A DNA stretch of 64,000 bases, taken from assembly GCF_001019615.1 (NCBI RefSeq), contig NZ_JNBQ01000005.1:62001-126000 (forward strand), read 5' to 3'. Below, piece after piece: positions 1-7,489 of this stretch. Numbering within the stretch: the first letter of the stretch is position 1; each line of letters begins with the position of its first letter. The stretch comes from Cellulosimicrobium funkei. Lineage in GTDB: Bacteria; Actinomycetota; Actinomycetes; Actinomycetales; Cellulomonadaceae. The translations under genes and the position numbers were made by a program. Below the pieces are notes generated by a model. It was not told where the DNA came from. It saw only the letters and a list, made by a program, of their open reading frames with translations, and ran no database searches.

Positions 1-548
1 CCGATCGCGACGAGGAGCACGATGCCCGCCCAGCGCAGCAGGTCCTGCGGGAGCCCGAGCGCGGTCAGCAGGAGGGAGCCGAGGAGCGTGAAGACGCTGA
101 AGCTGAGGACCAGGCCCGCGATGACGAGGTAGGGGCGCCACGAGCGGCGCGCGGCCCGCCGGGACGCACGGCGCCCGGGTCCGCCGTCGACCGGGGTGGC
201 GGGCTCCGCGGCGTCCCCCGTCGACAGGTCGAGGGCGAGCGTCCCGCCGCGTGTCGGCCGCGCCGTGACCTCCCGCGTCCCGGCGGCCTCCTGCGCGCCG
301 CCCGGGCCGCCCCGGCCACGCAGCCCTGCCGCCGGGCGGCCGCCGACGCGGACCGCGTCGGGGACGCCCGCGAACAGCCTCGGGGAGACGCCGCCCGTCC
401 CGGGCTCCGAGGTGCCCGACGGCGGCTCCCCCGTGCGCGCGCCCTGCACACCGCCCGCGAAGAAGATGACGGGCAGCATGGGCAGGATGCACGGCGAGAC
501 CCCCGTGATGAGTCCCCCGAGCAGGCCGATGACGATGAGCGTCTCCAT
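1..548 (-). CDS. DipZ/CcdA-like membrane thiol-disulfide protein (partial, runs off left edge)
   Basis: N-terminal 182 codons of a CcdA/DsbD-type transmembrane protein, predicted to carry reducing equivalents across the membrane for extracytoplasmic thiol chemistry or cytochrome c maturation. The first helix carries the family motif SPCILPMLPVIF (about residues 18-29). A hydrophilic Gly/Pro/Arg-rich loop of about 100 residues follows, then two helices (VIAGLVLSFSVFTLLG and LLRWAGIVLLVAI). This arrangement matches the N-terminal domain of mycobacterial DipZ. The ATG at 548 lies 7 bases after the -10 of a SigK-type promoter, so the mRNA is probably leaderless. The C-terminus is outside the window, so a DipZ thioredoxin-like domain cannot be checked. 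Confidence 0.85.
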   Translation of the reverse strand, partial: METLIVIGLLGGLITGVSPCILPMLPVIFFAGGVQGARTGEPPSGTSEPGTGGVSPRLFAGVPDAVRVGGRPAAGLRGRGGPGGAQEAAGTREVTARPTRGGTLALDLSTGDAAEPATPVDGGPGRRASRRAARRSWRPYLVIAGLVLSFSVFTLLGSLLLTALGLPQDLLRWAGIVLLVAI

Positions 549-555
549 GCCCGGG

Positions 556-582
556 GTTCGGACCGGCGGCCCTCGCGGATGG
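556..582 (-). promoter_or_regulatory. SigK-type promoter of the DipZ/CcdA gene
   Basis: On the minus strand CCATCC (582-577), a 15-base spacer, then CCGAAC (561-556). This is the same arrangement as at 1461-1487 and 2991-3017 and is close to the consensus described for mycobacterial SigK. The start codon at 548 follows 7 bases after the -10 box. Confidence 0.8.
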
Positions 583-620
583 GTCCGCCGCGCGCCGAGG
601 GGCCGTCGCCGGGCGCACGA

Positions 621-652
621 CGACGGCCCCGACCGTCCGGTCGGGGCCGTCG
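621..652 (-). terminator. Hairpin terminator downstream of the FAS1 gene
   Basis: Perfect inverted repeat with 14-base arms (CGACGGCCCCGACC and its complement) around a GTCC loop, between the FAS1 stop codon and the DipZ promoter. There is no T tract, as is usual in high-GC genomes. A second small hairpin follows at about 653-671. Confidence 0.7.
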
Positions 653-705
653 GGACCCGCTCGCGCGGGTCCACCGCGCGCCCGCTTCTGGACGCGCCGG
701 GAGGG

Positions 706-1410
706 TCACATGGTCGGCATGAGCACCGAGTCGACGAGGTACACGGTCGCGTTCTGCGTCATCACGCCACCGCACACGACGGCCGCGTCGTTGACCATGA
801 GCTCGTCGCCCGAGCCGGTCACCTCGACCGTGCCGCCCTCGACGGTCTCGTGCTCGCCGACGACCTGGTCGGGCGTGAGCTGGCCGGGCACCACGTGGTA
901 CGTGAGGATCTTCGTCAGCGTGTCGGAGTCCGTCTTCAGCGAGTCGAGCGTCGCGGCGTCGATCTTCGCGAACGCGTCGTCGACGGGGGCGAACACGGTG
1001 AACTCGCCGCCGTTGAGCGTGTCGACGAGGTTGACGTCCGGGTTGAGCTCGCCCGAGACGGCCGCGGTGAGCGTCGTGAGCAGCGGGTTGTTCGACGCCG
1101 CCACGGCGACGGGGTCCGTCGACATCCCGGTGATCGACCCGGCGCCGTCGGGCACCTGCTCCGCGTAGGCGGCACAGCCGGGGCCCACGAGGTTCGCGGC
1201 GGGGTCGGCCGCCATGTCGTCCGAGCCCTCGGTCGAGTCGTCGGTCATGTCGTCGGACGTCGAGTCGTCCGTCATGGTGTCCTCGGCCTGGGAGTCGGCC
1301 GTCGTCGAGTCGGCCCCGGTGTCCGAGTCCGAGCTGCACGCGGACAGGCCGAGCACGGCGAGCGTGGCGATGCCGGCGACGGCGTACGACGTGCGGGTGC
1401 GAACGTTCAT
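706..1410 (-). CDS. Fasciclin (FAS1) domain lipoprotein, MPT83/MPT70-like
   Basis: A 234-residue secreted lipoprotein. Residues 1-25 form a signal peptide with lipobox L-S-A-C (Cys25). An Asp/Ser/Thr-rich spacer follows to about residue 70, then one FAS1 domain to the C-terminus with typical blocks such as [11 protein letters not shown] and [12 protein letters not shown]1 domains mediate adhesion or protein contacts at the cell surface. A start-proximal AGGAGAG ribosome site supports the ATG at 1410. It has its own SigK-type promoter and sits between the anti-sigma gene and the DipZ-like gene, the same partners as mpt70/mpt83 in mycobacteria. Confidence 0.92.
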   Translation of the reverse strand: MNVRTRTSYAVAGIATLAVLGLSACSSDSDTGADSTTADSQAEDTMTDDSTSDDMTDDSTEGSDDMAADPAANLVGPGCAAYAEQVPDGAGSITGMSTDPVAVAASNNPLLTTLTAAVSGELNPDVNLVDTLNGGEFTVFAPVDDAFAKIDAATLDSLKTDSDTLTKILTYHVVPGQLTPDQVVGEHETVEGGTVEVTGSGDELMVNDAAVVCGGVMTQNATVYLVDSVLMPTM

Positions 1411-1460
1411 CGGTCTCTCCTCGGGTCGTCGCCCCGCCGGTGCGGGGCGTCATGCCGAGG

Positions 1461-1487
1461 GTTCGGAGCGCCGCCCCGGGTGGATGG
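1461..1487 (-). promoter_or_regulatory. SigK-type promoter of the FAS1 lipoprotein gene
   Basis: Minus-strand CCATCC (1487-1482), 15-base spacer, CCGAAC (1466-1461). It lies about 50 bases upstream of the FAS1 start codon and matches the two other SigK-type promoters of this locus in both hexamers and spacer length. Confidence 0.82.
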
Positions 1488-1543
1488 GTCGGGATCGGCA
1501 CGAGTTTTCTCGCGCGCGTCCCGACCCCTCCGGGTCGCGGCGC

Positions 1544-2311
1544 TCACCCGACGAGCGCGACCACCGGGTCCGCCGTGGGCTGCTCCGAGCCGCCCGCCGG
1601 CTCGACCGTCACGGCCATGCCGACGCCCGGCTCGCCCTGGACGAGCCGGGACGTGCTGCCGTCCTGGACGTCGAGGACGCCCGCCGAGACGACGGCACCA
1701 TCGGCCTCGACCACCCAGAGCTGGTAGTCGCGGTCGTCGCCCGCGTCGGGAAGGTCGGACGCGCGGAAGTACATGTCGTCGCCGGCGGCGAGCACGGACG
1801 CCTGGCCGCCCCCCTCGACGTCGCCGTGCAGGATCGTCGCGTCGGGGTCGGCGAGCATGCGCTCGATCGCGTCCGCACGCGCCTCCAGGCGCGACTGCTC
1901 CTGCGTCGCACGGACCGCGACCGTCGTCGGGACGGCCACCGCGACCACCGCGGCCACCGCCGCCGCGAGCCCGGTCCAGCGCCGTCGGCGGGCGCGGCGC
2001 GCGGCCGCGAGGTCGACGACCACACCGTCGGTGCTCTCCCCGGCGGGCGGGACCGTGGCCGCGGACGCGGCCACCCGGGCCAGGACGGCGTCGCGCAGGG
2101 CGGGCGGCGGGGCGCTCTCGACCGCGAACGCCGCCACGACGTCGCGGTACTCGTCGAGCTCGCGCCGCGCGTCGGGGTCGGCCGCGAGCAGGCGCTCGAC
2201 GGCGCGCCGCTCGACGTCGTCCACCGCGTCGAGCGCGTAGGCGGGGAGCAGGTCGCGGACGTCCGGACGGTCGTCCGCGCCGTCACCGCGGGGCGTGGTC
2301 GGGTCAGCCAC
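1544..2311 (-). CDS. rskA: RskA-type anti-sigma-K factor
   Basis: A 255-residue membrane protein. The cytoplasmic N-terminal part (about 1-90, LLPAYALDAVDDVERRAVE) is the anti-sigma domain; it lacks the HxxxCxxC zinc motif, as RskA proteins do. One transmembrane helix lies at about 112-132, followed by an extracytoplasmic RskA C-terminal domain (YQLWVVEADG, then a conserved VTVEPAGGSEQPT block). It should sequester the adjacent sigma factor until regulated proteolysis releases it. Its GTG start overlaps the end of the sigma gene by 8 bases, so the two are translationally coupled. Confidence 0.92.
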   Translation of the reverse strand: MADPTTPRGDGADDRPDVRDLLPAYALDAVDDVERRAVERLLAADPDARRELDEYRDVVAAFAVESAPPPALRDAVLARVAASAATVPPAGESTDGVVVDLAAARRARRRRWTGLAAAVAAVVAVAVPTTVAVRATQEQSRLEARADAIERMLADPDATILHGDVEGGGQASVLAAGDDMYFRASDLPDAGDDRDYQLWVVEADGAVVSAGVLDVQDGSTSRLVQGEPGVGMAVTVEPAGGSEQPTADPVVALVG

Positions 2312-2894
2312 GACCCACCCCCAGGCAGTCGCGGAGCCGCAGGAGCCCGTCCCGGATGCGGGACTTCACGGTCGGCAGCGCGGCGTCGAGCCGCTCCGCG
2401 ACCTCCCGATAGGTGAGCCCGCCGTAGTACGCCTGCACGACCGCCTCCCGCTGCGTCGCCGTGAGCGAGTCCAGGCACCGCCGCACGGCCGCGCCCTCGA
2501 GACGTCGCTCGACGTCCTCCATCACCACGTCCCGCGGTGCCGCGGCCGTCGACGCGTCCACGTCGCGCTGGTCGCGGTCGCGGCGCGCCTGCTCGGCCCG
2601 CACGCGGTCCACCGCGCGCCGCCGCGCGAGCGTGGCGACCCACGTGCGCGCCGAGCCGCGGGTCGCGTCGTAGCGCGCCGCCGTCTGCCACACCTCCACC
2701 ATCACCTCCTGCACGACCTCCGCCGCGTGGTCCGGGTCCCGCAGGACGCCCAGGCACGTGCCGTAGGCGACCGGCGCGAGCGCGTCGTAGACGGGCGCGA
2801 ACGCCGCCGGGTCACCGCCGGCGCACGCTGACAGCGCAGCGTCGACCGCCGGGTTCGTCGTCACGGGAGGTGGCACCCGGTCAGTGTGCAGCAC
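2304..2894 (-). CDS. sigK: ECF RNA polymerase sigma factor, SigK family
   Basis: A sigma factor of about 196 residues with region 2 (YGTCLGVLRDPDHAAEVVQEVMVEVWQ) and region 4 (CLDSLTATQREAVVQAYYGGLTYREVAERL). The frame is open to 3035, but the SigK-type promoter at 2991-3017 places transcription near 2984. The GTG at 2894 is preferred because GGGGGAGG lies 5 bases upstream; the GTG codons at 2876 and 2864 are alternatives without a good ribosome site. With the overlapping rskA, the FAS1 lipoprotein and the DipZ-like gene it forms a self-contained regulon that it probably autoactivates. Confidence 0.9.
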   Translation of the reverse strand: MLHTDRVPPPVTTNPAVDAALSACAGGDPAAFAPVYDALAPVAYGTCLGVLRDPDHAAEVVQEVMVEVWQTAARYDATRGSARTWVATLARRRAVDRVRAEQARRDRDQRDVDASTAAAPRDVVMEDVERRLEGAAVRRCLDSLTATQREAVVQAYYGGLTYREVAERLDAALPTVKSRIRDGLLRLRDCLGVGRG

Positions 2895-2990
2895 GGGCGC
2901 CTCCCCCACGCGCTGCGGCGCGTCGACCACGGCTCTCGGCACCCGACCTCCCGTCGCCAGCGCCGTCCCGGTCCGTCCGGGACACCCTGG

Positions 2991-3017
2991 GTTCGGCGCC
3001 GGCGCGCGGACGGATGG
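2991..3017 (-). promoter_or_regulatory. SigK-type autoregulatory promoter of sigK-rskA
   Basis: Minus-strand CCATCC (3017-3012), 15-base spacer, CCGAAC (2996-2991), identical in both hexamers and spacing to the promoters of the FAS1 and DipZ genes. It implies that the sigma factor transcribes its own gene. Confidence 0.82.
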
Positions 3018-3038
3018 GTTCCCGTCCCGGGGCACCGG

Positions 3039-4211
3039 TCAGAGCGCGCGCCGGGTGCGGACCGCGGCGGCGAGCTCGCGCAGGAGGTCGGCCGTCGTGC
3101 CCCAGTCGATGCACGCGTCGGTGACCGACTGCCCGTACACGAGGCCGCTCGGCGCGGGCTTCTGCGCGCCCGCCACGAGGAAGCTCTCCATCATGAGGCC
3201 CGTGATCCCCTGCTCGCCCTCGGCGAGGCGCGCGGAGACCTCGCGCACGACCTCTGCCTGGCGCACGTGGCTCTTGCCCGAGTTGCCGTGCGAGGCGTCC
3301 ACGACCAGCCCGTGCTCCGTGACCCCGCCCTGGCCCGAGGTGCGCGCGACCGCGAGCGCCGCCGCGACGTCGTCGGCCCCGTAGTTGGGGCCCGAGCGGC
3401 CACCGCGCAGGATGACGTGGCAGTCGGGGTTGCCCGCCGTCTCCACGGCGGCGGCCCGGCCGAGCGAGTCCATGCCGAAGAACGTGTGCTCGCTCGCCGC
3501 GGTGATGCAGCCGTCGACCGCGATCTGCACGTCGCCGTCGGTCGCGTTCTTGAACCCGACGGGCATGGACAGGCCCGAGGCGAGCTGGCGGTGCACCTGC
3601 GACTCGGCGTTGCGCGCGCCGATCGCGCCCCAGGACACCGCGTCGGCGATGTACTGGGGGCTCGTCGGCTCGAGGAACTCGCACGCGGCGGGGACGCCGG
3701 CGTCCAGCACGCCGAGCAGCACCTCGCGCGCGAGGCGCAGGCCGTGGTGCACGTCGTGCGAGCCGTCCAGGTGCGGGTCGTTGATGAGGCCCTTCCAGCC
3801 GACCGTGGTGCGCGGCTTCTCGAAGTACACGCGCATGACGATCATGAGGTCGTCCGCGAGCTCGTGCGCGACGGCGGCCAGGCGCCCCGCGTACTCGAGC
3901 GCGGCCTCGGGGTCGTGCACGGAGCAGGGGCCGACGATGACGAGGAGGCGGTCGTCGTCGCCCGCGAGGACGTCGCGGACCTCGCGGCGCGACGTCGTCA
4001 CGAGGTCGCTGCGCGTGGCACCGAGCGGGAGGTCGGTGAGCATCGTGCGCGGGGCGGGGAGCGCGTCGAGCGCGCGGACCCGCAGGTCGCTCGTGCGGGC
4101 CTGGAGCTCGGGGCTGTCCACGGGGTCGACGGTACTCGTCACGCGGTCGGTCGACGCGGTGGACGTCGGGGTGGACGCCGTGGCTTCGGGCGGGGTGGTC
4201 GTGCTGGTCAC
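3039..4211 (-). CDS. aroF: 3-deoxy-7-phosphoheptulonate (DAHP) synthase, class I
   Basis: A 390-residue class I DAHP synthase that condenses phosphoenolpyruvate with erythrose 4-phosphate, the entry step of the shikimate pathway. Family blocks are clear: VIVGPCSVHDPEAALEYAGRL, MRVYFEKPRTTVGWKG, EFLEPTSPQYIADAVSWGAIGARN, GFKNATDGD, and the His-containing VDASHGNSGK near the C-terminus. The N-terminal 30 residues are Thr/Ser-rich and variable. The gene is preceded by a 250-base leader encoding an aromatic-rich peptide and a strong hairpin, so attenuation by aromatic aminoacyl-tRNA supply is likely. The aroF/aroG choice of symbol is arbitrary. Confidence 0.95.
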   Translation of the reverse strand: MTSTTTPPEATASTPTSTASTDRVTSTVDPVDSPELQARTSDLRVRALDALPAPRTMLTDLPLGATRSDLVTTSRREVRDVLAGDDDRLLVIVGPCSVHDPEAALEYAGRLAAVAHELADDLMIVMRVYFEKPRTTVGWKGLINDPHLDGSHDVHHGLRLAREVLLGVLDAGVPAACEFLEPTSPQYIADAVSWGAIGARNAESQVHRQLASGLSMPVGFKNATDGDVQIAVDGCITAASEHTFFGMDSLGRAAAVETAGNPDCHVILRGGRSGPNYGADDVAAALAVARTSGQGGVTEHGLVVDASHGNSGKSHVRQAEVVREVSARLAEGEQGITGLMMESFLVAGAQKPAPSGLVYGQSVTDACIDWGTTADLLRELAAAVRTRRAL

Positions 4212-4336
4212 GGGAGGCTCCTGGTCTGTGCGGCGGTGGTCGGGGCCGCCGTGAGATCGGAGTGCTCAGCGGTGCCCAGCGGCGCTTCACCGGCCTGCTG
4301 CCGCCCGTGGTCCCGGAGCGGCCCGTCTCACGACGA

Positions 4337-4368
4337 AGGGCCCGGACGCGGTCCGCGTCCAAGGCCCT
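4337..4368 (-). terminator. Candidate attenuator hairpin upstream of DAHP synthase
   Basis: Inverted repeat AGGGCC + GGACGCGG / CCGCGTCC + GGCCCT with a one-base loop and a small internal bulge, starting 28 bases after the leader-peptide stop codon and ending 125 bases before the gene. A segment at 4374-4385 is complementary (one mismatch) to leader codons at 4418-4429. Part of it, CCCGGAGC on the minus strand, also matches GCTCCGGG at 4312-4319. Mutually exclusive foldings are therefore possible. Confidence 0.6.
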
Positions 4369-4395
4369 GTGCTGGCTCCGGGTGGTGATCTGTGG

Positions 4396-4461
4396 TCAGG
4401 CGAACGCCCGCACGGCCCCACCGGGAGCCTGCGTAAAGCGCCAATACCACTGAGAAGTCAC
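4396..4461 (-). CDS. Aromatic-rich leader peptide of the DAHP synthase gene
   Basis: A 21-codon ORF beginning GTG and ending TGA. Its codons 5-9 read Trp-Tyr-Trp-Arg-Phe (TGG TAT TGG CGC TTT), an extreme clustering of aromatic codons. It lies 184 bases upstream of DAHP synthase in the same orientation. A TACGGT -10 box ends 6 bases before the GTG, so the transcript would start at the start codon. Leader-peptide control of a DAHP synthase gene is known in Corynebacterium glutamicum; the present peptide would sense Trp and Tyr as well as Phe. Too short for standard gene callers. Confidence 0.75.
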   Translation of the reverse strand: MTSQWYWRFTQAPGGAVRAFA

Positions 4462-4467
4462 GAGGTG

Positions 4468-4473
4468 ACCGTA
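4468..4473 (-). promoter_or_regulatory. -10 box of the aroF leader transcript (leaderless)
   Basis: Minus-strand TACGGT followed by 6 bases and the GTG of the leader peptide. No convincing -35 hexamer is visible. Confidence 0.5.
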
Positions 4474-4526
4474 GCACAGGGGCTCCGAGGGCCGGACGGC
4501 GCGTCTCACGTGCCGGTCGGGCGACC

Positions 4527-4532
4527 TAGGCT
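4527..4532 (+). promoter_or_regulatory. -10 box of the Nudix gene (leaderless)
   Basis: TAGGCT followed by exactly 6 bases and the ATG at 4539. There is no Shine-Dalgarno sequence, consistent with a leaderless mRNA. Confidence 0.6.
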
Positions 4533-4538
4533 CGGGGC

Positions 4539-5036
4539 ATGCCGATCCCCGAGTTCGTCGCCGCGCTCCGCTCCCGCATCGGGACCGACCTGCTGTGGAT
4601 GCCGGGGGTGTCGGCCGTCGTGGTGGACGACGACGGCCGCCTGCTGCTCGGACAGCGCGCCGACACCGGGCAGTGGGCCGTGATCAGCGGGATCCTCGAG
4701 CCCGGCGAGGACCCCGCGGTCGGGCTCGCACGGGAGGTGCGCGAGGAGACGGGGGTCGACGTCGTCGTGGACACGCTGGTCGCGGTGACCGTCACCGAAC
4801 CGGTCGAGTACCCCAACGGCGACCGGTCGCAGTACCTCGACCTCGCGTTCCTGTGCCGACCCGTGTCCCCCGCCGCCGCGGCGGCGGCGCACGTCGCGGA
4901 CGACGAGTCGCTCGCGGTCGCGTGGTTCGCCCCGGACGACCTGCCCGACGACCTCGCGCGCTCCACCGTCGAGCGCCTCGGCCACGCGCTCGGCCGGCTC
5001 GCCGATCCCTCAGCCGGCCCCTTCTTCGTCCGCTGA
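4539..5036 (+). CDS. Nudix hydrolase
   Basis: A 165-residue Nudix-fold hydrolase. The Nudix box is visible at about residues 52-74 (GILEPGEDPAVGLAREVREETGV), with the REVREE helix and the catalytic/metal-binding glutamates. Such enzymes hydrolyse a nucleoside diphosphate linked to another group; the substrate cannot be deduced, and the family includes sanitising NTPases and NADH pyrophosphatase-like forms. Expressed alone and divergently from the aroF leader. Its 3' end overlaps the convergent phosphatase gene by 27 bases. Confidence 0.92.
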   Translation: MPIPEFVAALRSRIGTDLLWMPGVSAVVVDDDGRLLLGQRADTGQWAVISGILEPGEDPAVGLAREVREETGVDVVVDTLVAVTVTEPVEYPNGDRSQYLDLAFLCRPVSPAAAAAAHVADDESLAVAWFAPDDLPDDLARSTVERLGHALGRLADPSAGPFFVR

Positions 5037-6575
5037 CGCCACGCGCTGCGTCTCCGTCGCGGACGCGCCCGACGCCGCCGGGCCGAGCCAGCGCACCGCG
5101 AGCAGGCACGCGTCGTCGTCCTCCGGCGCCCGCGCGACGACCGCCTCCAGCAGCTCCGCGCCGCGCAGCCCGGCCCCGAGCGCGTTCGTGACGAGCTCCG
5201 CGAGCTCGTCGAGCGCGAGCGCGAGCGGCCGGTCGCGGCGCTCGACGACGCCGTCGGTGAAGAGGAGAAGCAGGTCGCCCGGGGCGAGCGTGACGGTGTC
5301 GGCGACGCGCGGCGTCGTGCCCCGGACGCCCAACGGTGTGGACCGCGCCTCCCACAGGTAGCCCGCCGACCCGTCCCCGCGCACGAGCAGCGGCGGCAGG
5401 TGACCGGCGCACGTGTAGCGCATCACCCCCTCGAGCAGCTCGAGCTCCCCGTACACGAGGCTCGCCATGAAGCCGGTCCCCGTCCGGTCGACGAAGCGGT
5501 CGAGCCGCTCCACGACCTCCTCCGGCGGCAGGCCCGTGTCCGACGCCGCGCGGACCGCCGTCCGCAGCTGCCCCATCGCGGTCGCGGCCTTGAGCCCGCG
5601 CCCCACCACGTCCCCGACCGAGAGCGCGACGACGTCCGGGGCGACGCGGAACGTGTCGTACCAGTCGCCGCCGACCTGGAGGTCGTGGACCCCTGGGCGG
5701 TAGCACGCGGCGATCTCCACGTGCGGGTCGGCGACGATCCCGTCCGACAGCATCGCGCCCTGGAGCTCGCTCGCGACCGACACGCTCTGCTCGTGGGTCG
5801 TCGCCCGGGCCAGCGCGAGCGCCGCGAGCTGGCCGGCCGCGGCGGCCGTGCCGAGGTCGACCGGTTCCGAGCCCGCCGCCCGACGCGGCTCCAGCGCGAG
5901 GACGCCGAGCAGCGCCCCGGCCGTGCGCAGCGGGACGACGACGGTCCCGTCCGAGCGCACGCCCGCCTCGGCCAGCTCGTCGATCGTCGGGGCGGTCACC
6001 CCCGCCGCACCGCCCCAGCGTCGGAGCGGCCCGCCCTCCTGGGGCGTCCACAGGGCCGCGTCGCCCGCCCCGAGCATCGTCACCGCCGCCCGGAGCAGGA
6101 CCCACGCGACGCCGTCGAGACCGGCGACGCTCGCGAGGTCCGCCGCGATGCCGTGCAGCAGCCGGACGCGGCGCTCCGCCTCCTCCGCCGCGCGCCGCGC
6201 CCCCACCAGCTCGTGCTCGAACCGGGACCGCTCGCGCGCCCCCAGCATCGCGACCTCGACGAGGCGCTCACCCCGGACCTCGCGCCCGATCGCCGTGAGC
6301 AGCACCGGCTCGCGCCCCCGCGGCGTGCGCAGCTCGACCGCGACCTCGTCGACCCGGCCCTCGATGTGCAGGCGCGGACCCAGGTGCGTCTCCCAGTAGA
6401 TGCGGCCACCCACCGTGAGCAGGTCCGCGAGCCGCCGCCCGGCGACCGCCTCCACGTCCGGCACGTCCAGCAGCCGCAGGAACTCGTCGTTCGCGTCGAG
6501 CACCCGCCCCTCCGCGTCGAGGAGCAGGAGCGCGACGGGCGCGAGCACCCAGCGCTCGCCGCGCGACATCACCAT
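5010..6575 (-). CDS. PAS-GAF-PP2C (SpoIIE-type) serine phosphatase, RsbP-like
   Basis: A 521-residue cytoplasmic phosphatase. A PAS domain occupies about 10-115, a short charged helix 118-145, a GAF-like domain 150-285 and the PP2C/SpoIIE domain 310-500. Metal-site motifs are present: VGGDWYD, VGDVVGRG, TDGVVERRD and EDDDACLLAV. It should dephosphorylate an anti-sigma antagonist in response to a signal sensed by PAS/GAF. The ATG at 6575 overlaps the stop of the upstream alpha/beta hydrolase (TGATG), so the two are translationally coupled, as rsbQ-rsbP are in Bacillus subtilis. The extra GAF domain is not part of B. subtilis RsbP. No partner anti-sigma factor or antagonist lies in the window. 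Confidence 0.88.
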   Translation of the reverse strand: MVMSRGERWVLAPVALLLLDAEGRVLDANDEFLRLLDVPDVEAVAGRRLADLLTVGGRIYWETHLGPRLHIEGRVDEVAVELRTPRGREPVLLTAIGREVRGERLVEVAMLGARERSRFEHELVGARRAAEEAERRVRLLHGIAADLASVAGLDGVAWVLLRAAVTMLGAGDAALWTPQEGGPLRRWGGAAGVTAPTIDELAEAGVRSDGTVVVPLRTAGALLGVLALEPRRAAGSEPVDLGTAAAAGQLAALALARATTHEQSVSVASELQGAMLSDGIVADPHVEIAACYRPGVHDLQVGGDWYDTFRVAPDVVALSVGDVVGRGLKAATAMGQLRTAVRAASDTGLPPEEVVERLDRFVDRTGTGFMASLVYGELELLEGVMRYTCAGHLPPLLVRGDGSAGYLWEARSTPLGVRGTTPRVADTVTLAPGDLLLLFTDGVVERRDRPLALALDELAELVTNALGAGLRGAELLEAVVARAPEDDDACLLAVRWLGPAASGASATETQRVASADEEGAG

Positions 6576-7375
6576 CAGGGGCCCCCGAGCCAGTCCCGCA
6601 TCGCCGCGACGAGGAGCGCCGGGTGCGAGAGGTTGGGACAGTGCCCGACCGAGTCGATCACGACGAGCTCGCTCCCCGGCAGGTGCTCGTGCACGTACCG
6701 ACCTACCGCCTGCGGCGCGATGGCGTCCTCGCGGCTCTGCACGACGAGGCTGGGGGTCCGCACGCGCGCCAGGTCCGCCCGGTTGTCGCCGAGGAACGTC
6801 ACGCGCGCGAACTGCCGGGCGATCGCCGGGTCGTTCCGCCGGAAGACCTCCGCGAGCTCGTCCCCCAGCGCCGGCCGGTCGGGGTTCCCGACGATCACCG
6901 GCGCCATCGCCTGCGTCCAGCCCAGGTAGTTCGCGTCCATCGTCTCGAGGAGCTCGTCGATCTCCTCCGCGGAGAACCCGCCGCGGTACCCCTCGTCGTC
7001 GATGTACCGGGGGCTCGGCCCGACGAGCACCAGGCGGTCGACGAGGTCCGGCCGGTCCGCCGCGGCGAGGAGCGCGATCACCGCGCTCACCGAGTGGCCG
7101 ACGAGGATCACGGGCTCGTCCGCGACGTCCTCCACGATCTCGACCAGGTCCGCGACGTACCCCGCGAGCTCCCCGTGCCGCGCGGGGTCCCACGACGCCG
7201 GGTGGGACGCGCCGCACCCCGAGTGGTCGAAGAGCACGACCCGGTGGTCCGCCGCGAAGACGGGCGCGACGAAGCGCCACATCGACTGGTCGCAACCGAA
7301 GCCGTGCACGAGCACCATCGTCGGTGCGCCCGACGGCCCCGCGACACGCACGTTGTTGCGTTCGCGCACGTCCAC
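6575..7375 (-). CDS. rsbQ: RsbQ-like alpha/beta hydrolase
   Basis: A 266-residue alpha/beta hydrolase that closely resembles RsbQ: VHGFGCDQSMW near residue 24, the nucleophile elbow GHSVS (Ser95), LVGPSPRYI, NYLGW, Asp217 in SREDAI and His245 in VGHCPNLSHP. The catalytic triad falls at positions nearly identical to B. subtilis RsbQ (Ser96/Asp219/His247, from memory). RsbQ is needed for RsbP activation in the energy-stress pathway, probably by supplying or processing a small hydrophobic ligand for the PAS domain. The GTG start lies 7 bases after a TACGCT -10 box. It overlaps the downstream phosphatase gene. Confidence 0.88.
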   Translation of the reverse strand: MDVRERNNVRVAGPSGAPTMVLVHGFGCDQSMWRFVAPVFAADHRVVLFDHSGCGASHPASWDPARHGELAGYVADLVEIVEDVADEPVILVGHSVSAVIALLAAADRPDLVDRLVLVGPSPRYIDDEGYRGGFSAEEIDELLETMDANYLGWTQAMAPVIVGNPDRPALGDELAEVFRRNDPAIARQFARVTFLGDNRADLARVRTPSLVVQSREDAIAPQAVGRYVHEHLPGSELVVIDSVGHCPNLSHPALLVAAMRDWLGGP

Positions 7376-7489
7376 GGGTCACAGCGTAGAGGGGAACCCG
7401 AACGGGAGAGCAGGGCCCGCGCGGGTGAGATCGCTCCGGCCCGGGCCCGGCACGGCGGTCGGCCACCCCGCGCACGGCACAATGTCCTC

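Noticed and set aside
65-1501. Long 478-codon minus-strand frame across the DipZ and FAS1 genes
   Set aside because: Lies out of frame with two clear genes and is Arg-rich throughout; a shadow frame.
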